Positions 8,077 to 17,229 of a stretch of DNA of 47,318 nt are shown here, piece by piece. The stretch's first letter is position 1. Each line of letters begins with the position of its first letter. Made by a program: the position numbers and the translations under genes. Source of the stretch: Bacteroidales bacterium (GTDB lineage Bacteria > Bacteroidota > Bacteroidia > Bacteroidales > UBA932); assembly GCA_017429765.1 (NCBI GenBank), contig JAFROJ010000034.1:1-47318 (forward strand). Reading direction: 5' to 3'. A model generated the notes under the pieces. That model was not told where the DNA came from and ran no database searches. It saw only the letters and a program-made list of their open reading frames with translations.

Positions 8077-10080
8077 CTATTTGGATATCTTGGCCACCCA
8101 GCCGCCGCCGGGAGCCATGTGGATATGGACCTTGCCGTCGACAGGCAGGCTGGCGGAAACCTTCTTGTAGTCGCTCGCGGCCCTGTGGGCGTTGACACCG
8201 TCCTGGAAGACGGTCATCTCACCGCTGCCGATGAAGCCCAGGTCGAGAACAAGGTCGCGGGCTTTCCAGTCAGTAAGGGCCCCGACGTACCAGTCGTTAC
8301 CCTTGCGGCGGGCGATGGCCACATATTCCCCGATCTTGCCGCAGACGGGGACAGTCTCGTCCCAGGAGGTCGGGAAGGCGGCGATGAAGTCGGTACACTC
8401 CGGCTCGGCCATATAGTTGGAGGGGGAGTCGCAGAGCATCGTGAGAGGGGCCTCGAAAATGGCGTACTCGGCGAGCTGGCGGCAGCGTGTGCCCTGGCTC
8501 ATCGGGGAGGAGTTGTTAGGGTAGGCGCGGCCCTTGGTGGCGTTGATCATCGCGCCCTGGGTGTAGTCCATCCTTCCCGCGGCCATCCTGACGAAAGGAA
8601 TGATCACGTCATAGGTCACCTGGTCGTACTCGTCGGCGCCCCACTTCATCTGCTCGAGACCGGCAACACCCTCGTAGTTGATGATGTTGGGATAGGTCCT
8701 TTCAAGGCCGGAAGGCTTGAAGGCCCCGTGGAAGTCCACGAGCATGTGGTACTTGGCGGCTGTGGCGGCGACATTCTCGTAGAAATTCATCACCTCCTGG
8801 TCGTCACGGTCCATGAAATCGACCTTGAAGCCCTTGATCCCCATCTTGGAATAGTGGCTGAACACTCCCTCGATGTCCTTTTCCACGGCCTTGTAGCCGG
8901 CCCAGAGGATCAGGCCCACATTCTTTGACCCGGCGTAGGCGATAAGCTCCTCGAGATTGATCTCCGGGACGATCTGGAAGAGGTCGGTCTTCTTGTTGAC
9001 AGCCCAGCCCTCGTCCAGGATGACATATTCGATCCCGTGCCTGGAGGCGAAGTCGATGTAGTACTTGTAGGTCTCGTTGTTGACCCCGGACTTGAAATCG
9101 ACGCCGCGGATGTTCCAGTCGTTCCACCAGTCCCAGGCCACCTTGCCGGGCTTGATCCAGCTCCAGTCCACATTCTTGTCGGCGGGTTTCCCGAGCAGCC
9201 AGGTCAGGTCGGAGCCCGGGAGATCTTTCTCGTCGCCGAACACACCGACGATCCTCCAGGGGAAGCTCCTTCCGGCCTCGGCCTTGGCGATGTAGTCCTC
9301 GCGGCTCTGGACAACACCCTGAAGCATGTTATGCCCGCCGATCACGACGTCCTTGGGGAGAGGGGCGTTGACACCCTTGAGCGACTTGCCGCCCTGGCCG
9401 TTGAGGTAGAGGCCGGGATAGTCCCTCAGGTCGGACTCGGTGATGAGTACCTTCACGCCGTCGGACGCGTCCACGACCACCGGCAGGAAAGCCAGGCGCT
9501 TCGGCTCCCAGGCCGAGAGATTGATGTGCTGGTAATAGTTCTCGAAGGAGTTGAAGAACTGGGGCTCGAACGACTCGATCTTGTCGGTCCTGACATAGGG
9601 CACCCAGGAAGTCCAGTCCTCAGGGAAGTTGAACTCCGCCTTTTCCGACTTCACGTTGAAGGAACCCTTCTTCGCCGTCGAGACAAAACGGTACGCGACC
9701 GCGTTGTCATAAGCCCTGAACTCCACGGCATAGCCCTTGAAACTCAAGGCCAGGCAATTGTGGATGTCATCCACGGCGGCTTTCTTGTAAGCCACGGCGG
9801 GGATGGCCTTCTCCTCATTCTTCCAGGTGTAGGTCTTGGTCACCTTGCCCTCGCCGAAGACAGTCCCGTCCGAGAGAACCATGGCTATCTCTGAGGGAGC
9901 CAAGATTTGCTTCCCGTCGAAAGTTATTGAATATGAAAGCTTTCCGTCAGCTTTGATTTCAGCTTTGATCCTTCCGTTCGGAGAGGAGAGCGTCCATGTT
10001 TTCTTGGCGGCGAAGGAGGTCGCCGGCAGGCAGAGCGCCAGCAAGGCGATGCCGATGACTGGTCTGAGAAATGACTTCAT
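8077..10080 (-). CDS. Glycoside hydrolase family 97 (alpha-glycosidase)
   Basis: A 667-residue exported enzyme with a signal peptide (about residues 1-24). It has the GH97 architecture: N-terminal super-sandwich (SSPNGRIKAEI to about 280), a TIM barrel (WDWWNDWNIRG, YVILDEGWA, LILWAGY) and a short C-terminal beta domain. GH97 contains inverting alpha-glucosidases (SusB type, Glu base) and retaining alpha-galactosidases (Asp nucleophile). Here the strand-4 motif is GFKVDFMDRDDQ with Asp421, and NYEGVAG supplies Glu470. This layout fits the retaining, Asp-nucleophile subgroup, so alpha-galactosidase or a related activity is more likely than SusB-type starch breakdown. The inference is from motifs, not an alignment. 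No SusC/D pair is adjacent. Confidence 0.92.
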   Translation of the reverse strand: MKSFLRPVIGIALLALCLPATSFAAKKTWTLSSPNGRIKAEIKADGKLSYSITFDGKQILAPSEIAMVLSDGTVFGEGKVTKTYTWKNEEKAIPAVAYKKAAVDDIHNCLALSFKGYAVEFRAYDNAVAYRFVSTAKKGSFNVKSEKAEFNFPEDWTSWVPYVRTDKIESFEPQFFNSFENYYQHINLSAWEPKRLAFLPVVVDASDGVKVLITESDLRDYPGLYLNGQGGKSLKGVNAPLPKDVVIGGHNMLQGVVQSREDYIAKAEAGRSFPWRIVGVFGDEKDLPGSDLTWLLGKPADKNVDWSWIKPGKVAWDWWNDWNIRGVDFKSGVNNETYKYYIDFASRHGIEYVILDEGWAVNKKTDLFQIVPEINLEELIAYAGSKNVGLILWAGYKAVEKDIEGVFSHYSKMGIKGFKVDFMDRDDQEVMNFYENVAATAAKYHMLVDFHGAFKPSGLERTYPNIINYEGVAGLEQMKWGADEYDQVTYDVIIPFVRMAAGRMDYTQGAMINATKGRAYPNNSSPMSQGTRCRQLAEYAIFEAPLTMLCDSPSNYMAEPECTDFIAAFPTSWDETVPVCGKIGEYVAIARRKGNDWYVGALTDWKARDLVLDLGFIGSGEMTVFQDGVNAHRAASDYKKVSASLPVDGKVHIHMAPGGGWVAKISK

Positions 10081-10136
10081 ATGAATAGGCTGTTTCTAGT
10101 GTCAGGTTGAAAATGTAAAAATAAACAAAAAATATG

Positions 10137-10144
10137 TAATTTTG
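10137..10144 (+). promoter_or_regulatory. -7 promoter element just upstream of the GH92 gene
   Basis: TAATTTTG matches TAnnTTTG and ends 5 nt before the ATG at 10150. With the usual 5-7 nt to the start site, transcription would begin at or next to the start codon, giving a leaderless or nearly leaderless mRNA. No good -33 TTTG is seen. The 69-bp divergent spacer is very AT-rich compared with its surroundings. On the minus strand only an imperfect TACATTTT (10117-10110) could serve GH97. Confidence 0.5.
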
Positions 10145-10149
10145 TTTGA

Positions 10150-12507
10150 ATGAAAAGGAAAAGCCTCCAACTCTCCGCCATCTTGGCGATTTCCCTGTCG
10201 GTCGCGACATCAGTCGCCGGACAGCCCATGGCTGACCGGCCGACCGCCCACGTGCGCGGGATGATGGGTACCGACCTCGACGGTCGTATCATTCCCCTGG
10301 CCGCCGCCCCTTTCGGGATGGTCCAGCTCGCCCCCGACACCTATTACATCGCCTCCGGCTATCATTACTCCCATCCCGAGATATTGAGTTTCAGCCACTC
10401 GCACGCCTGCGGCAACGGTGGCGGCGACATGCAGGACATCTGCGTGATGCCCCTCACGGGCAGTCGCTGGAAAGGGATGACGCTCTACCCGGACGATGTC
10501 CGCAGCGCCTACAGCCATGAGCGGGAGAGCGTCGAGCCCGGCTATTACACCGTCGATCTCCTCGACTTCGGAATCAAGGCGGAATTGACAGCCACCGAAC
10601 GCTGCGGGGTCCACAGGTACACCTATCCCGAGGGAGAAAGGCAGTACTTTTCCATTGACATGAAGAGGGGGAACGCTTCCCGCGCCACGACCGTTCCCGA
10701 GGAGTTCCACGACACAGTCATGGTCAGCCATATCCGAGTGGTAGATGAGTATAATGTCCAGGGCTACAGGGTCACCGAGGGCTGGTCTCCTGAGGAACAC
10801 GCCTGTTTCCACGCCAGGTTCAACAAGCCCATCGTAGGGTATAAGATCTTCCTTGACCGGGGTTTGACCGGGAAGGCCGATGTCACGGGGCGTGACGTGA
10901 GAGTCCTGCTGGATTTCGGGGTCGATGACACCCCGCTTGTCGTGAAGGTGGGATACTCGCCAGTCTCTGAGGAAGGCGCGCTGGCCAATCTCGAGGCGGA
11001 AGTGGAAGGCAAGGACTTCGACCAGGTCCGTTCCGAGACGAGGGCGGCTTGGGACAGGGAGCTTTCCGCTATCACCATATTCGACGAGGACTCGCCAGAC
11101 AAGGACCTGTTTTACACAAGCCTCTATTTCGCCCTCCTCTATCCCCAGCTCTACAGCGATGTGGACGGGAGTTTCCGGAGCAGTGACTTCAAGGTGCACC
11201 GCGGTGACTACCGCTATTACGCCGGCGTGCTTGGCCTTTGGGACACCTTCAGGGCCCAGAACCCCCTTGTCTCGATACTCAGGCCAGACGTGACAGAGGA
11301 CCTGATGAAAACCTTCCTGGCCCATTTCAAGAACGGCGGACAGCTCCCGATCTGGACCATCAATGGCGAGGAGAACATGTGCATGACCGGCTACCACTCG
11401 ATGCCGGTGATCGCCTCCGCGATGGCGAGGGGAATATCCGGCTTCCCCGCCGACTCTCTCCTTGAGGCGATGAAGGTCTCGGCCCAGAAGGACACCTTCG
11501 GATTCTTCTGCCGCAAGTTCCGCGGGGCGAAGTATTACAGGCGCTTCGGCTATGTCCCTTATGACCTCGAGACCCACTCCGCCTCCAAGACCCTTGAATA
11601 TTCCTACGACGACTGGTGCGTCGCCCAGGTGGCCAGGATGCTCGGGAGGAGGAAAGATTACAAGGAATACATGGAATATGCCCGGTGGTACAGGAACGTT
11701 TTCGATCCCGGGACCCGTCACGCCCGGGGGCGTGACTCGGAGGGGAACTGGAGGCCCGGATTCGACCCTCTCTACGACGGCGGCTACGGGGAGATATCCG
11801 ATTTCTGCGAGGGCAACAGCATGCAATATTCATTCTTCGTCCCGCACGACGTGTACGGGCTGATGGGAATCATGGGCGGCCGGGAGGCCCTCTTGTCCAG
11901 GCTCGACTCCCTCTTCAGCGCCCCTATCGGGAACCAGGAGACCTGGACGGAACAGAAGGTCACCAGCTTCGGGCACGTGGGCCAGTACGCCCACACCAAC
12001 GAGCCGGTCCATCACGTGATCTACCTGTACAACTACGCCGGACAGCCTTGGAAGTGCCAGGAGAAGGTCAGGGAAGTACTTCATACCCAATATAATACAA
12101 GTCCTGCGGGGATGTGCGGCAACGACGACACCGGCCAGATGTCGGCCTGGTTCGTGATGAGTTCGCTGGGGTTTTATCCGGTGACCCACGGCCAGGATGT
12201 GTTCGTCATAGGCTCTCCGCTATTCAAGAAAGTCGTGGTCAACCATCCCAAAGGGAGGCTGACCCTGCTGGCCCCGTCGAACGGGCCCGGATCACCCTAT
12301 ATCCGTGAGATCAAGATCAACGGCAGGAAGTACAGGAAGAACTATTTCCGGGGACGCGACCTGTTCGAGGGGGATGTCACGGTCGAGTTCGTGATGGGCA
12401 GCGAGCCCGACCTCGCGTGGGGCACCCGCCTGAAGGACTGCCCTCCGGGGATCGACGGGAAAAGAGGAAGGATTAACAAGCGAGACAGAAGAAGATGGCT
12501 AAGATGA
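10150..12507 (+). CDS. Glycoside hydrolase family 92 (alpha-mannosidase family)
   Basis: A 785-residue exported exo-alpha-mannosidase-type enzyme. A signal peptide (MKRKSLQLSAILAISLSVATSVAG) supports the ATG at 10150. Family signatures: GTDLDGRIIPLAAAPFGMVQ and HYSHPEILSFSHSHACG in the N-terminal domain, PIWTINGEENMCMTGYHS near 400-418 with Glu408 aligning with the catalytic acid, and GNDDTGQMSAW near 657-667 with the Asp pair (659-660) of the Ca-dependent catalytic base region. GH92 enzymes are inverting alpha-mannosidases acting on N-glycans or yeast mannan; linkage specificity cannot be read here. Its last 13 nt overlap mutS, and the C-terminus after about residue 765 is unusually basic (GKRGRINKRDRRRW), perhaps a by-product of that overlap. 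Confidence 0.93.
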   Translation: MKRKSLQLSAILAISLSVATSVAGQPMADRPTAHVRGMMGTDLDGRIIPLAAAPFGMVQLAPDTYYIASGYHYSHPEILSFSHSHACGNGGGDMQDICVMPLTGSRWKGMTLYPDDVRSAYSHERESVEPGYYTVDLLDFGIKAELTATERCGVHRYTYPEGERQYFSIDMKRGNASRATTVPEEFHDTVMVSHIRVVDEYNVQGYRVTEGWSPEEHACFHARFNKPIVGYKIFLDRGLTGKADVTGRDVRVLLDFGVDDTPLVVKVGYSPVSEEGALANLEAEVEGKDFDQVRSETRAAWDRELSAITIFDEDSPDKDLFYTSLYFALLYPQLYSDVDGSFRSSDFKVHRGDYRYYAGVLGLWDTFRAQNPLVSILRPDVTEDLMKTFLAHFKNGGQLPIWTINGEENMCMTGYHSMPVIASAMARGISGFPADSLLEAMKVSAQKDTFGFFCRKFRGAKYYRRFGYVPYDLETHSASKTLEYSYDDWCVAQVARMLGRRKDYKEYMEYARWYRNVFDPGTRHARGRDSEGNWRPGFDPLYDGGYGEISDFCEGNSMQYSFFVPHDVYGLMGIMGGREALLSRLDSLFSAPIGNQETWTEQKVTSFGHVGQYAHTNEPVHHVIYLYNYAGQPWKCQEKVREVLHTQYNTSPAGMCGNDDTGQMSAWFVMSSLGFYPVTHGQDVFVIGSPLFKKVVVNHPKGRLTLLAPSNGPGSPYIREIKINGRKYRKNYFRGRDLFEGDVTVEFVMGSEPDLAWGTRLKDCPPGIDGKRGRINKRDRRRWLR

Positions 12508-15140
12508 AGACCGCGGAGGACACTCCTCTGATCAAGCAGTTTTTCTCTGTGAAGGCCCAGCATCCCGAGGCGGTGCTCCTTTACAGGGTCGGGGATTTCT
12601 ATGAGTCATATTCGGACGACGCCGTCCTTATCAGCAAGGTGCTGGGAATAATCCAGACCAGGAAGTCGAACGGGGACAAAGGCTACATCGAGATGGCCGG
12701 ATTCCCCCATCACGCCCTTGACAACTATCTTCCTAAACTTGTCCGGGCAGGTTACAAGGTCGCCGTCTGCGACCAGCTTGAGGACCCGAAGTTCGCCAAG
12801 AAACTAGTCAAGCGCGGGGTCACCGAGCTTGTCACCCCGGGAATAGCCTTCAATGACCAGCTCCTTAACCAGAAGGAGAACAATTACCTCGCCGGCCTGA
12901 CCTTCGACAAGGACGAGTGCGGAGCCGCGTTCCTGGATGTCTCGACCGGCTTGTTCCAGGTCGCCCAGGGCTCCCTGGACTACATCGGCACCCTGCTCTC
13001 ATCCCTTGCCCCCAAGGAGATTGTCGTCCAGAGGGGCTATGAGAAGGGCGTCCGGGAGAGGTACGGCGAGAACCTCTACATCTCCACCGTCGAGGAGTGG
13101 GCTTTTGTCCACGAGGCCGCCGTGGAGAGGCTCAAGAAACAGCTTAAGACCGGCTCCCTCAAAGGTTTCGGAATAGAGAGGTTCCCCCTTGGCGTCTGCT
13201 CGGCCGGAGCGCTCATAGTCTATCTTGAGCAGACCCAGCATACCGGTCTTGGCAACATCTGCTCCATATCCAGGATCGACGGGGACAAGTTCGTCTGGAT
13301 GGACAAGTTCACCATGAGGAACCTGGAGTTATTCTCTTCCTCCGCCGGCGGGGAGGGCGTCAGCCTGGTGTCGGTGATGGACAGGTGCTCATCCCCGATG
13401 GGAGCGAGACTCCTGAGGAACTGGCTGGCCATGCCTGTGATGGATATTCCCGAACTGGAGAGCCGACTCGATGTCGTTCAGCATTTCTTCGACAATCCGG
13501 AGGACCTCGAGCGGGCCAGGACCCTGATCGGGGAGATGGGCGACCTGGAGAGGATAATCTCCCGCGCCGCGATGGGAAGGATAGTCCCCCGCGAGGTGAT
13601 GCAGCTGGGCCGAGGCCTGGAGAGGATGGAACCCGTCTCGGACCTGTGTCGGGGCCGCGGGGTCGAGGCCCTGGAAACACTCGCCGGAGGCATGAGGGAC
13701 TGCTCCTCCTTGCTGGAGGCCATCCGCCACACCATGGATCCCGAGCCGGCGGCGGCCATCGGCAAAGGGCCGGTCATCGGAAGCGGGGTGGACGAGGAGT
13801 TGGATGAGTTGAGGAATATCTCCTCGGGCGGAAAGGACTTCCTCCTGCGACTCCAGCGGAGCGAGGCCGAAAGGACAGGCATAACCTCCCTCAAGATAGG
13901 CTACAACAATGTCTTCGGCTACTACATCGAGGTCCGCAACACCTTCAAGGACCTCGTGCCTCCCGAGTGGATCCGGAAGCAGACCCTTGTCGGCGCCGAG
14001 CGCTACATCACCGGCGAGCTCAAGGAATACGAGGAGAAGATCCTGAGCGCCGAAGACCGCATCTATGCTCTTGAGACAAAGATCTACGGTGAGCTTGTCT
14101 CCTTGATACAGAAGAATATAGCCGCTATTCAGGCCAATAGCCGGATCATCGCCAGGCTGGACACCTTGTCCGGTTTCGCGGCCCTCGCGAGGGATCGCGG
14201 ATATTGCCGTCCGGAGGTGACAAAGGATTTTGAACTGGACATCAAGGGAGGCCGTCATCCCGTCATCGAGACCCTGATGCCCCCGGGGGAGGAATATGTC
14301 CCCAACGACGTCCATCTCGACAACAAGAGGCAGCAGGTCATCATCCTGACCGGACCTAACATGGCAGGTAAATCCGCCCTGCTCCGCCAGACGGCCCTCA
14401 TCGTCCTGATGGCCCAGGTCGGCTCTTTCGTGCCGGCGGAAAGCGCCCGGTTCGGCTATCTCGACAAGATATTCACCCGTGTCGGGGCCTCCGACAACAT
14501 CTCAAGGGGAGAGTCCACCTTCATGGTGGAGATGCTGGAGACATCCATGATCCTGCACAACCTTTCCTCCCGCTCTCTCGTTCTTCTCGATGAGATCGGC
14601 CGTGGCACCTCGACCTACGACGGCATGTCGATAGCCAGGGCTATCGTTGAATACATCCATGAATATGGCCGCGGCGCCAAGACCCTTTTCGCCACCCATT
14701 ACCACGAGCTCAACGACCTTGAGGAACTTTACCCGAGAGTCAAGAATTTCCACATCACAGTCAAAGAGGTCGGCACACAGGTGATCTTCCTCCGCAAACT
14801 TAAGGAAGGCGGCACCGCCCATAGTTTCGGAATACATGTGGCTCGCATGGCAGGAATGCCCAAGGAGGTGGTGCAAAGCGCCGAGAACACCCTCAAGGCT
14901 CTGGAAATAAATGATTCAGAGCATCTTGTGAGTGCAAAGAAGGGACAGATAAGAAAGCCGGTCCAGACCAAGGCGGGCACTCTCGAGAGCGACGGCTCGC
15001 TCCAGCTTTCCTTCTTCCAGCTTGACGACCCGACCCTCGAGTCCCTTCGAGACAAGCTCGCCTCGGCCGACTTGAACAACATGACCCCCCTCCAGGCCTT
15101 CGACCTTCTCCGCTCGATGAAGGACGAGCTCGGGGTGTGA
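12495..15140 (+). CDS. mutS: DNA mismatch repair protein MutS
   Basis: An 881-residue mismatch sensor, normal for MutS1. The mismatch-binding Phe-x-Glu is intact in GDFYES (Phe35, Glu37). The connector, lever and clamp regions follow (NNVFGYYIEV near 475-485). The ATPase has Walker A GPNMAGKS (620-627), Walker B LVLLDEIGRGTSTYDG (near 696-711) and ATHYHEL. The C-terminus ends in a dimerisation-like segment (LNNMTPLQAFDLL). The ATG at 12495 gives the expected N-terminus, but a second ATG at 12504 is possible. It overlaps the 3' end of the GH92 gene by 13 nt, and the next gene starts 26 nt after its stop, so it sits within a transcription unit with secreted glycosidases. Confidence 0.97.
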   Translation: MAKMKTAEDTPLIKQFFSVKAQHPEAVLLYRVGDFYESYSDDAVLISKVLGIIQTRKSNGDKGYIEMAGFPHHALDNYLPKLVRAGYKVAVCDQLEDPKFAKKLVKRGVTELVTPGIAFNDQLLNQKENNYLAGLTFDKDECGAAFLDVSTGLFQVAQGSLDYIGTLLSSLAPKEIVVQRGYEKGVRERYGENLYISTVEEWAFVHEAAVERLKKQLKTGSLKGFGIERFPLGVCSAGALIVYLEQTQHTGLGNICSISRIDGDKFVWMDKFTMRNLELFSSSAGGEGVSLVSVMDRCSSPMGARLLRNWLAMPVMDIPELESRLDVVQHFFDNPEDLERARTLIGEMGDLERIISRAAMGRIVPREVMQLGRGLERMEPVSDLCRGRGVEALETLAGGMRDCSSLLEAIRHTMDPEPAAAIGKGPVIGSGVDEELDELRNISSGGKDFLLRLQRSEAERTGITSLKIGYNNVFGYYIEVRNTFKDLVPPEWIRKQTLVGAERYITGELKEYEEKILSAEDRIYALETKIYGELVSLIQKNIAAIQANSRIIARLDTLSGFAALARDRGYCRPEVTKDFELDIKGGRHPVIETLMPPGEEYVPNDVHLDNKRQQVIILTGPNMAGKSALLRQTALIVLMAQVGSFVPAESARFGYLDKIFTRVGASDNISRGESTFMVEMLETSMILHNLSSRSLVLLDEIGRGTSTYDGMSIARAIVEYIHEYGRGAKTLFATHYHELNDLEELYPRVKNFHITVKEVGTQVIFLRKLKEGGTAHSFGIHVARMAGMPKEVVQSAENTLKALEINDSEHLVSAKKGQIRKPVQTKAGTLESDGSLQLSFFQLDDPTLESLRDKLASADLNNMTPLQAFDLLRSMKDELGV

Positions 15141-15166
15141 CCCGTATATTACTAGACTCATTTCCA

Positions 15167-17176
15167 ATGAAACGTTTTCTTTACGCTATCATCCTTCTTT
15201 TGGCGGGAGGTTCCGTTTCCTTCGCCCAGTCGCCTGAGCGATTCGCCAACCCCATGAACGAGGACCGTATCTACATGCTCCAGCACGACACCCAGGGAGA
15301 TGTGGACGCCCTTCTCGACAGGCTCGGCGCCGCCGGCTTCGGGGGAATAGTCACCAACGCCGACTGGCACACAGGGAAGGCCGATCCCGACTTCTACCTC
15401 CAGAATGACGAGGATTTCGCACGGCTCGACAAGGTCATCGACGCCCTGAGAAACAGGGGCATGGGGGTATGGCTCTACGACGAGTGCGGCTATCCCAGCG
15501 CCTCTGCCAACGGGTTGACCCTTCTCGGGCATCCTGAATATGAGGCCAGGGGATTCACCGAGATCCGTGCCGGAGGCCCCGGGACAGTTTGGGACAAGCC
15601 CCTAACATATGAGAAGATAATATTCGCCTGCCGGGACGACGGGACTCCGGTTCCTTTCAGCCCGACCCGGGCGGAGGGCGCGGACCGGATCTATGCTGTC
15701 CGTCCGGTCTTCGAGGGAAGTCACGCGCAGACCTGCGGATGGGGCCCCAGGCACTATCCTAACCTCCTGGACAAAGAGGCCGTCGCCGCCTTCATCCGCT
15801 GCACCTACGACAAGTATCTCGACAAGACAAAGGGCTTCGGGGCCTTTGAGGCCGTGTTCACCGACGAGCCGAGCCTGATGTCGGGCTTCGTCAATTGCGG
15901 GATCCCTATGCCCGAGACTTATCTTCCTTGGACTGAGGAACTTCCGGAGAAGTACCGTCAGACGCAAGGCAGGGAATTGTGGGAGGATATTCCTGTCCTC
16001 TTCTCTCGTGACGAGCGTTTCGAGGAAGGGAAACTCCGTTTCTGGGGGACTGTCTCGGAACTGATGAACGAGGCGTTCTTCGACCAGATCGAGAAATGGT
16101 GCGCCGCCCGCGGGATAGCGTTCTCCGGCCACTGCCTGCTCGAGGAGGGACTGGCCATGCACACGCCGCTCTACGGCAACCTGATAAGGCAGCTCAAGAC
16201 CTTCGACTATCCCGGAGTGGACATGCTCACCGGAGACCCGGAGGCGTACAAGTTCTCCAACGCCGACTATGCCCTGGCCCCCCGGTACGTCGGGGGAGCG
16301 GCCAGGATGACTGGCAAGACCGACCGGGTGATGGTGGAGATTTGCCCGATCAAGGGAGCGGACAGGGAGAATGACTTCTCCTTCGCCGAGGAGAGGGGCA
16401 CGATGGATCTCATATTCAGGGCCGGGATCAATCACATCAACTCCTATCTCGCCGCGTCCCGGCTGGGCGACGACTTCCCTCACTATTCCGACATCTTCGG
16501 TCGCTGCGCCTACATGCTCCGCGGCGCCCGTTGGACCGGTAAGATAGGCATGTTCTATCCCATCGAGACGGTTCAGGGATATTACTGCCCCGATCGGATC
16601 GGGGTGAATAACGGACCGAGACTCTCTGAGGCTGAGACACTCGCGGAGGAGACGCTCAGGACGCTCAACCGCGGGATCGCGGCCGCCGGGTTGGACTGGA
16701 CCTTCATTGACTCGGAGTGGATAGGGGAGGCCGCGTTGGAAGGCGGGTCGCTCTCCGCCAACGGCCTGTCCGTCGACGCCGTTGTCATGCCCGCGGCGAG
16801 ATGGGTGGACGCTAAGACGAGGGAGAAACTCCGGGCGTTCGAGGAGGCCGGAGGGCTCCTGCTTTGGGTAGGAGCGAGGCCGGAAGGGGAGGAGTCACCT
16901 CTTTGCGAAGACCCTATTGGGGCGCTCCGGTCCCGGGTGGACTACGGCCTGCGGCTCAAGGCGACTCGTCCCGAGACGCTATTCGTCAGCCTCTACGAGA
17001 AGGAAGGGAAGCGGATGTGGTACCTGATCAACTCGTCCCCTGAAGAGAACACGGTGAGGATCAGGCCCGGGGTTCCGGTCAAGGTCTGGAACAACTTCAC
17101 CGGCGAGGTTGGAAAGAAAACCTCTTTCGTGATGCCTCCATATTCATCCGTTTTCGTGACGGAGGAAAAGAAATGA
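15167..17176 (+). CDS. Secreted glycoside hydrolase, distantly GH106-like
   Basis: A 669-residue exported protein starting at the ATG at 15167, which opens a clear signal peptide (MKRFLYAIILLLAGGSVSFA). The frame is open from 15137, but that GTG overlaps the mutS stop. The fold looks like a TIM barrel: GMGVWLYDECGYPSASANG resembles the Tyr-Asp-Glu-x-Gly-x-Pro-Ser motif of GH106-type and other large unclassified Bacteroidetes hydrolases, and FTDEPSLMSG (about residues 229-238) supplies a probable catalytic acid. FSGHCLLEE, EICPIKGADREN and GINHINSYLAASR continue the barrel. A flavodoxin-like and a C-terminal beta part follow. It is shorter than typical GH106 alpha-L-rhamnosidases (about 1000 residues) and lacks their C-terminal carbohydrate-binding modules. 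Substrate unknown. Confidence 0.7.
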   Translation: MKRFLYAIILLLAGGSVSFAQSPERFANPMNEDRIYMLQHDTQGDVDALLDRLGAAGFGGIVTNADWHTGKADPDFYLQNDEDFARLDKVIDALRNRGMGVWLYDECGYPSASANGLTLLGHPEYEARGFTEIRAGGPGTVWDKPLTYEKIIFACRDDGTPVPFSPTRAEGADRIYAVRPVFEGSHAQTCGWGPRHYPNLLDKEAVAAFIRCTYDKYLDKTKGFGAFEAVFTDEPSLMSGFVNCGIPMPETYLPWTEELPEKYRQTQGRELWEDIPVLFSRDERFEEGKLRFWGTVSELMNEAFFDQIEKWCAARGIAFSGHCLLEEGLAMHTPLYGNLIRQLKTFDYPGVDMLTGDPEAYKFSNADYALAPRYVGGAARMTGKTDRVMVEICPIKGADRENDFSFAEERGTMDLIFRAGINHINSYLAASRLGDDFPHYSDIFGRCAYMLRGARWTGKIGMFYPIETVQGYYCPDRIGVNNGPRLSEAETLAEETLRTLNRGIAAAGLDWTFIDSEWIGEAALEGGSLSANGLSVDAVVMPAARWVDAKTREKLRAFEEAGGLLLWVGARPEGEESPLCEDPIGALRSRVDYGLRLKATRPETLFVSLYEKEGKRMWYLINSSPEENTVRIRPGVPVKVWNNFTGEVGKKTSFVMPPYSSVFVTEEKK

Positions 17177-17196
17177 CAACTATCCTTGATTTTTGT

Positions 17197-17204
17197 TATA
17201 TTTG
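17197..17204 (+). promoter_or_regulatory. -7 promoter element of the GT4/YfhO operon
   Basis: TATATTTG is a perfect TAnnTTTG match, 25 nt before the ATG at 17230. The region 19-20 nt upstream lacks TTTG. It lies in the only real gap (53 nt) between 10150 and 21104 on this strand. Confidence 0.6.
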
Positions 17205-17229
17205 AAAGTCATAGAAGACGGTTTGTAGG

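Noticed and set aside
8077-17176. The glycosidase cluster as a polysaccharide utilisation locus
   Set aside because: No SusC/SusD pair, ECF sigma/anti-sigma or hybrid two-component regulator is present in the window, so it does not meet the definition.
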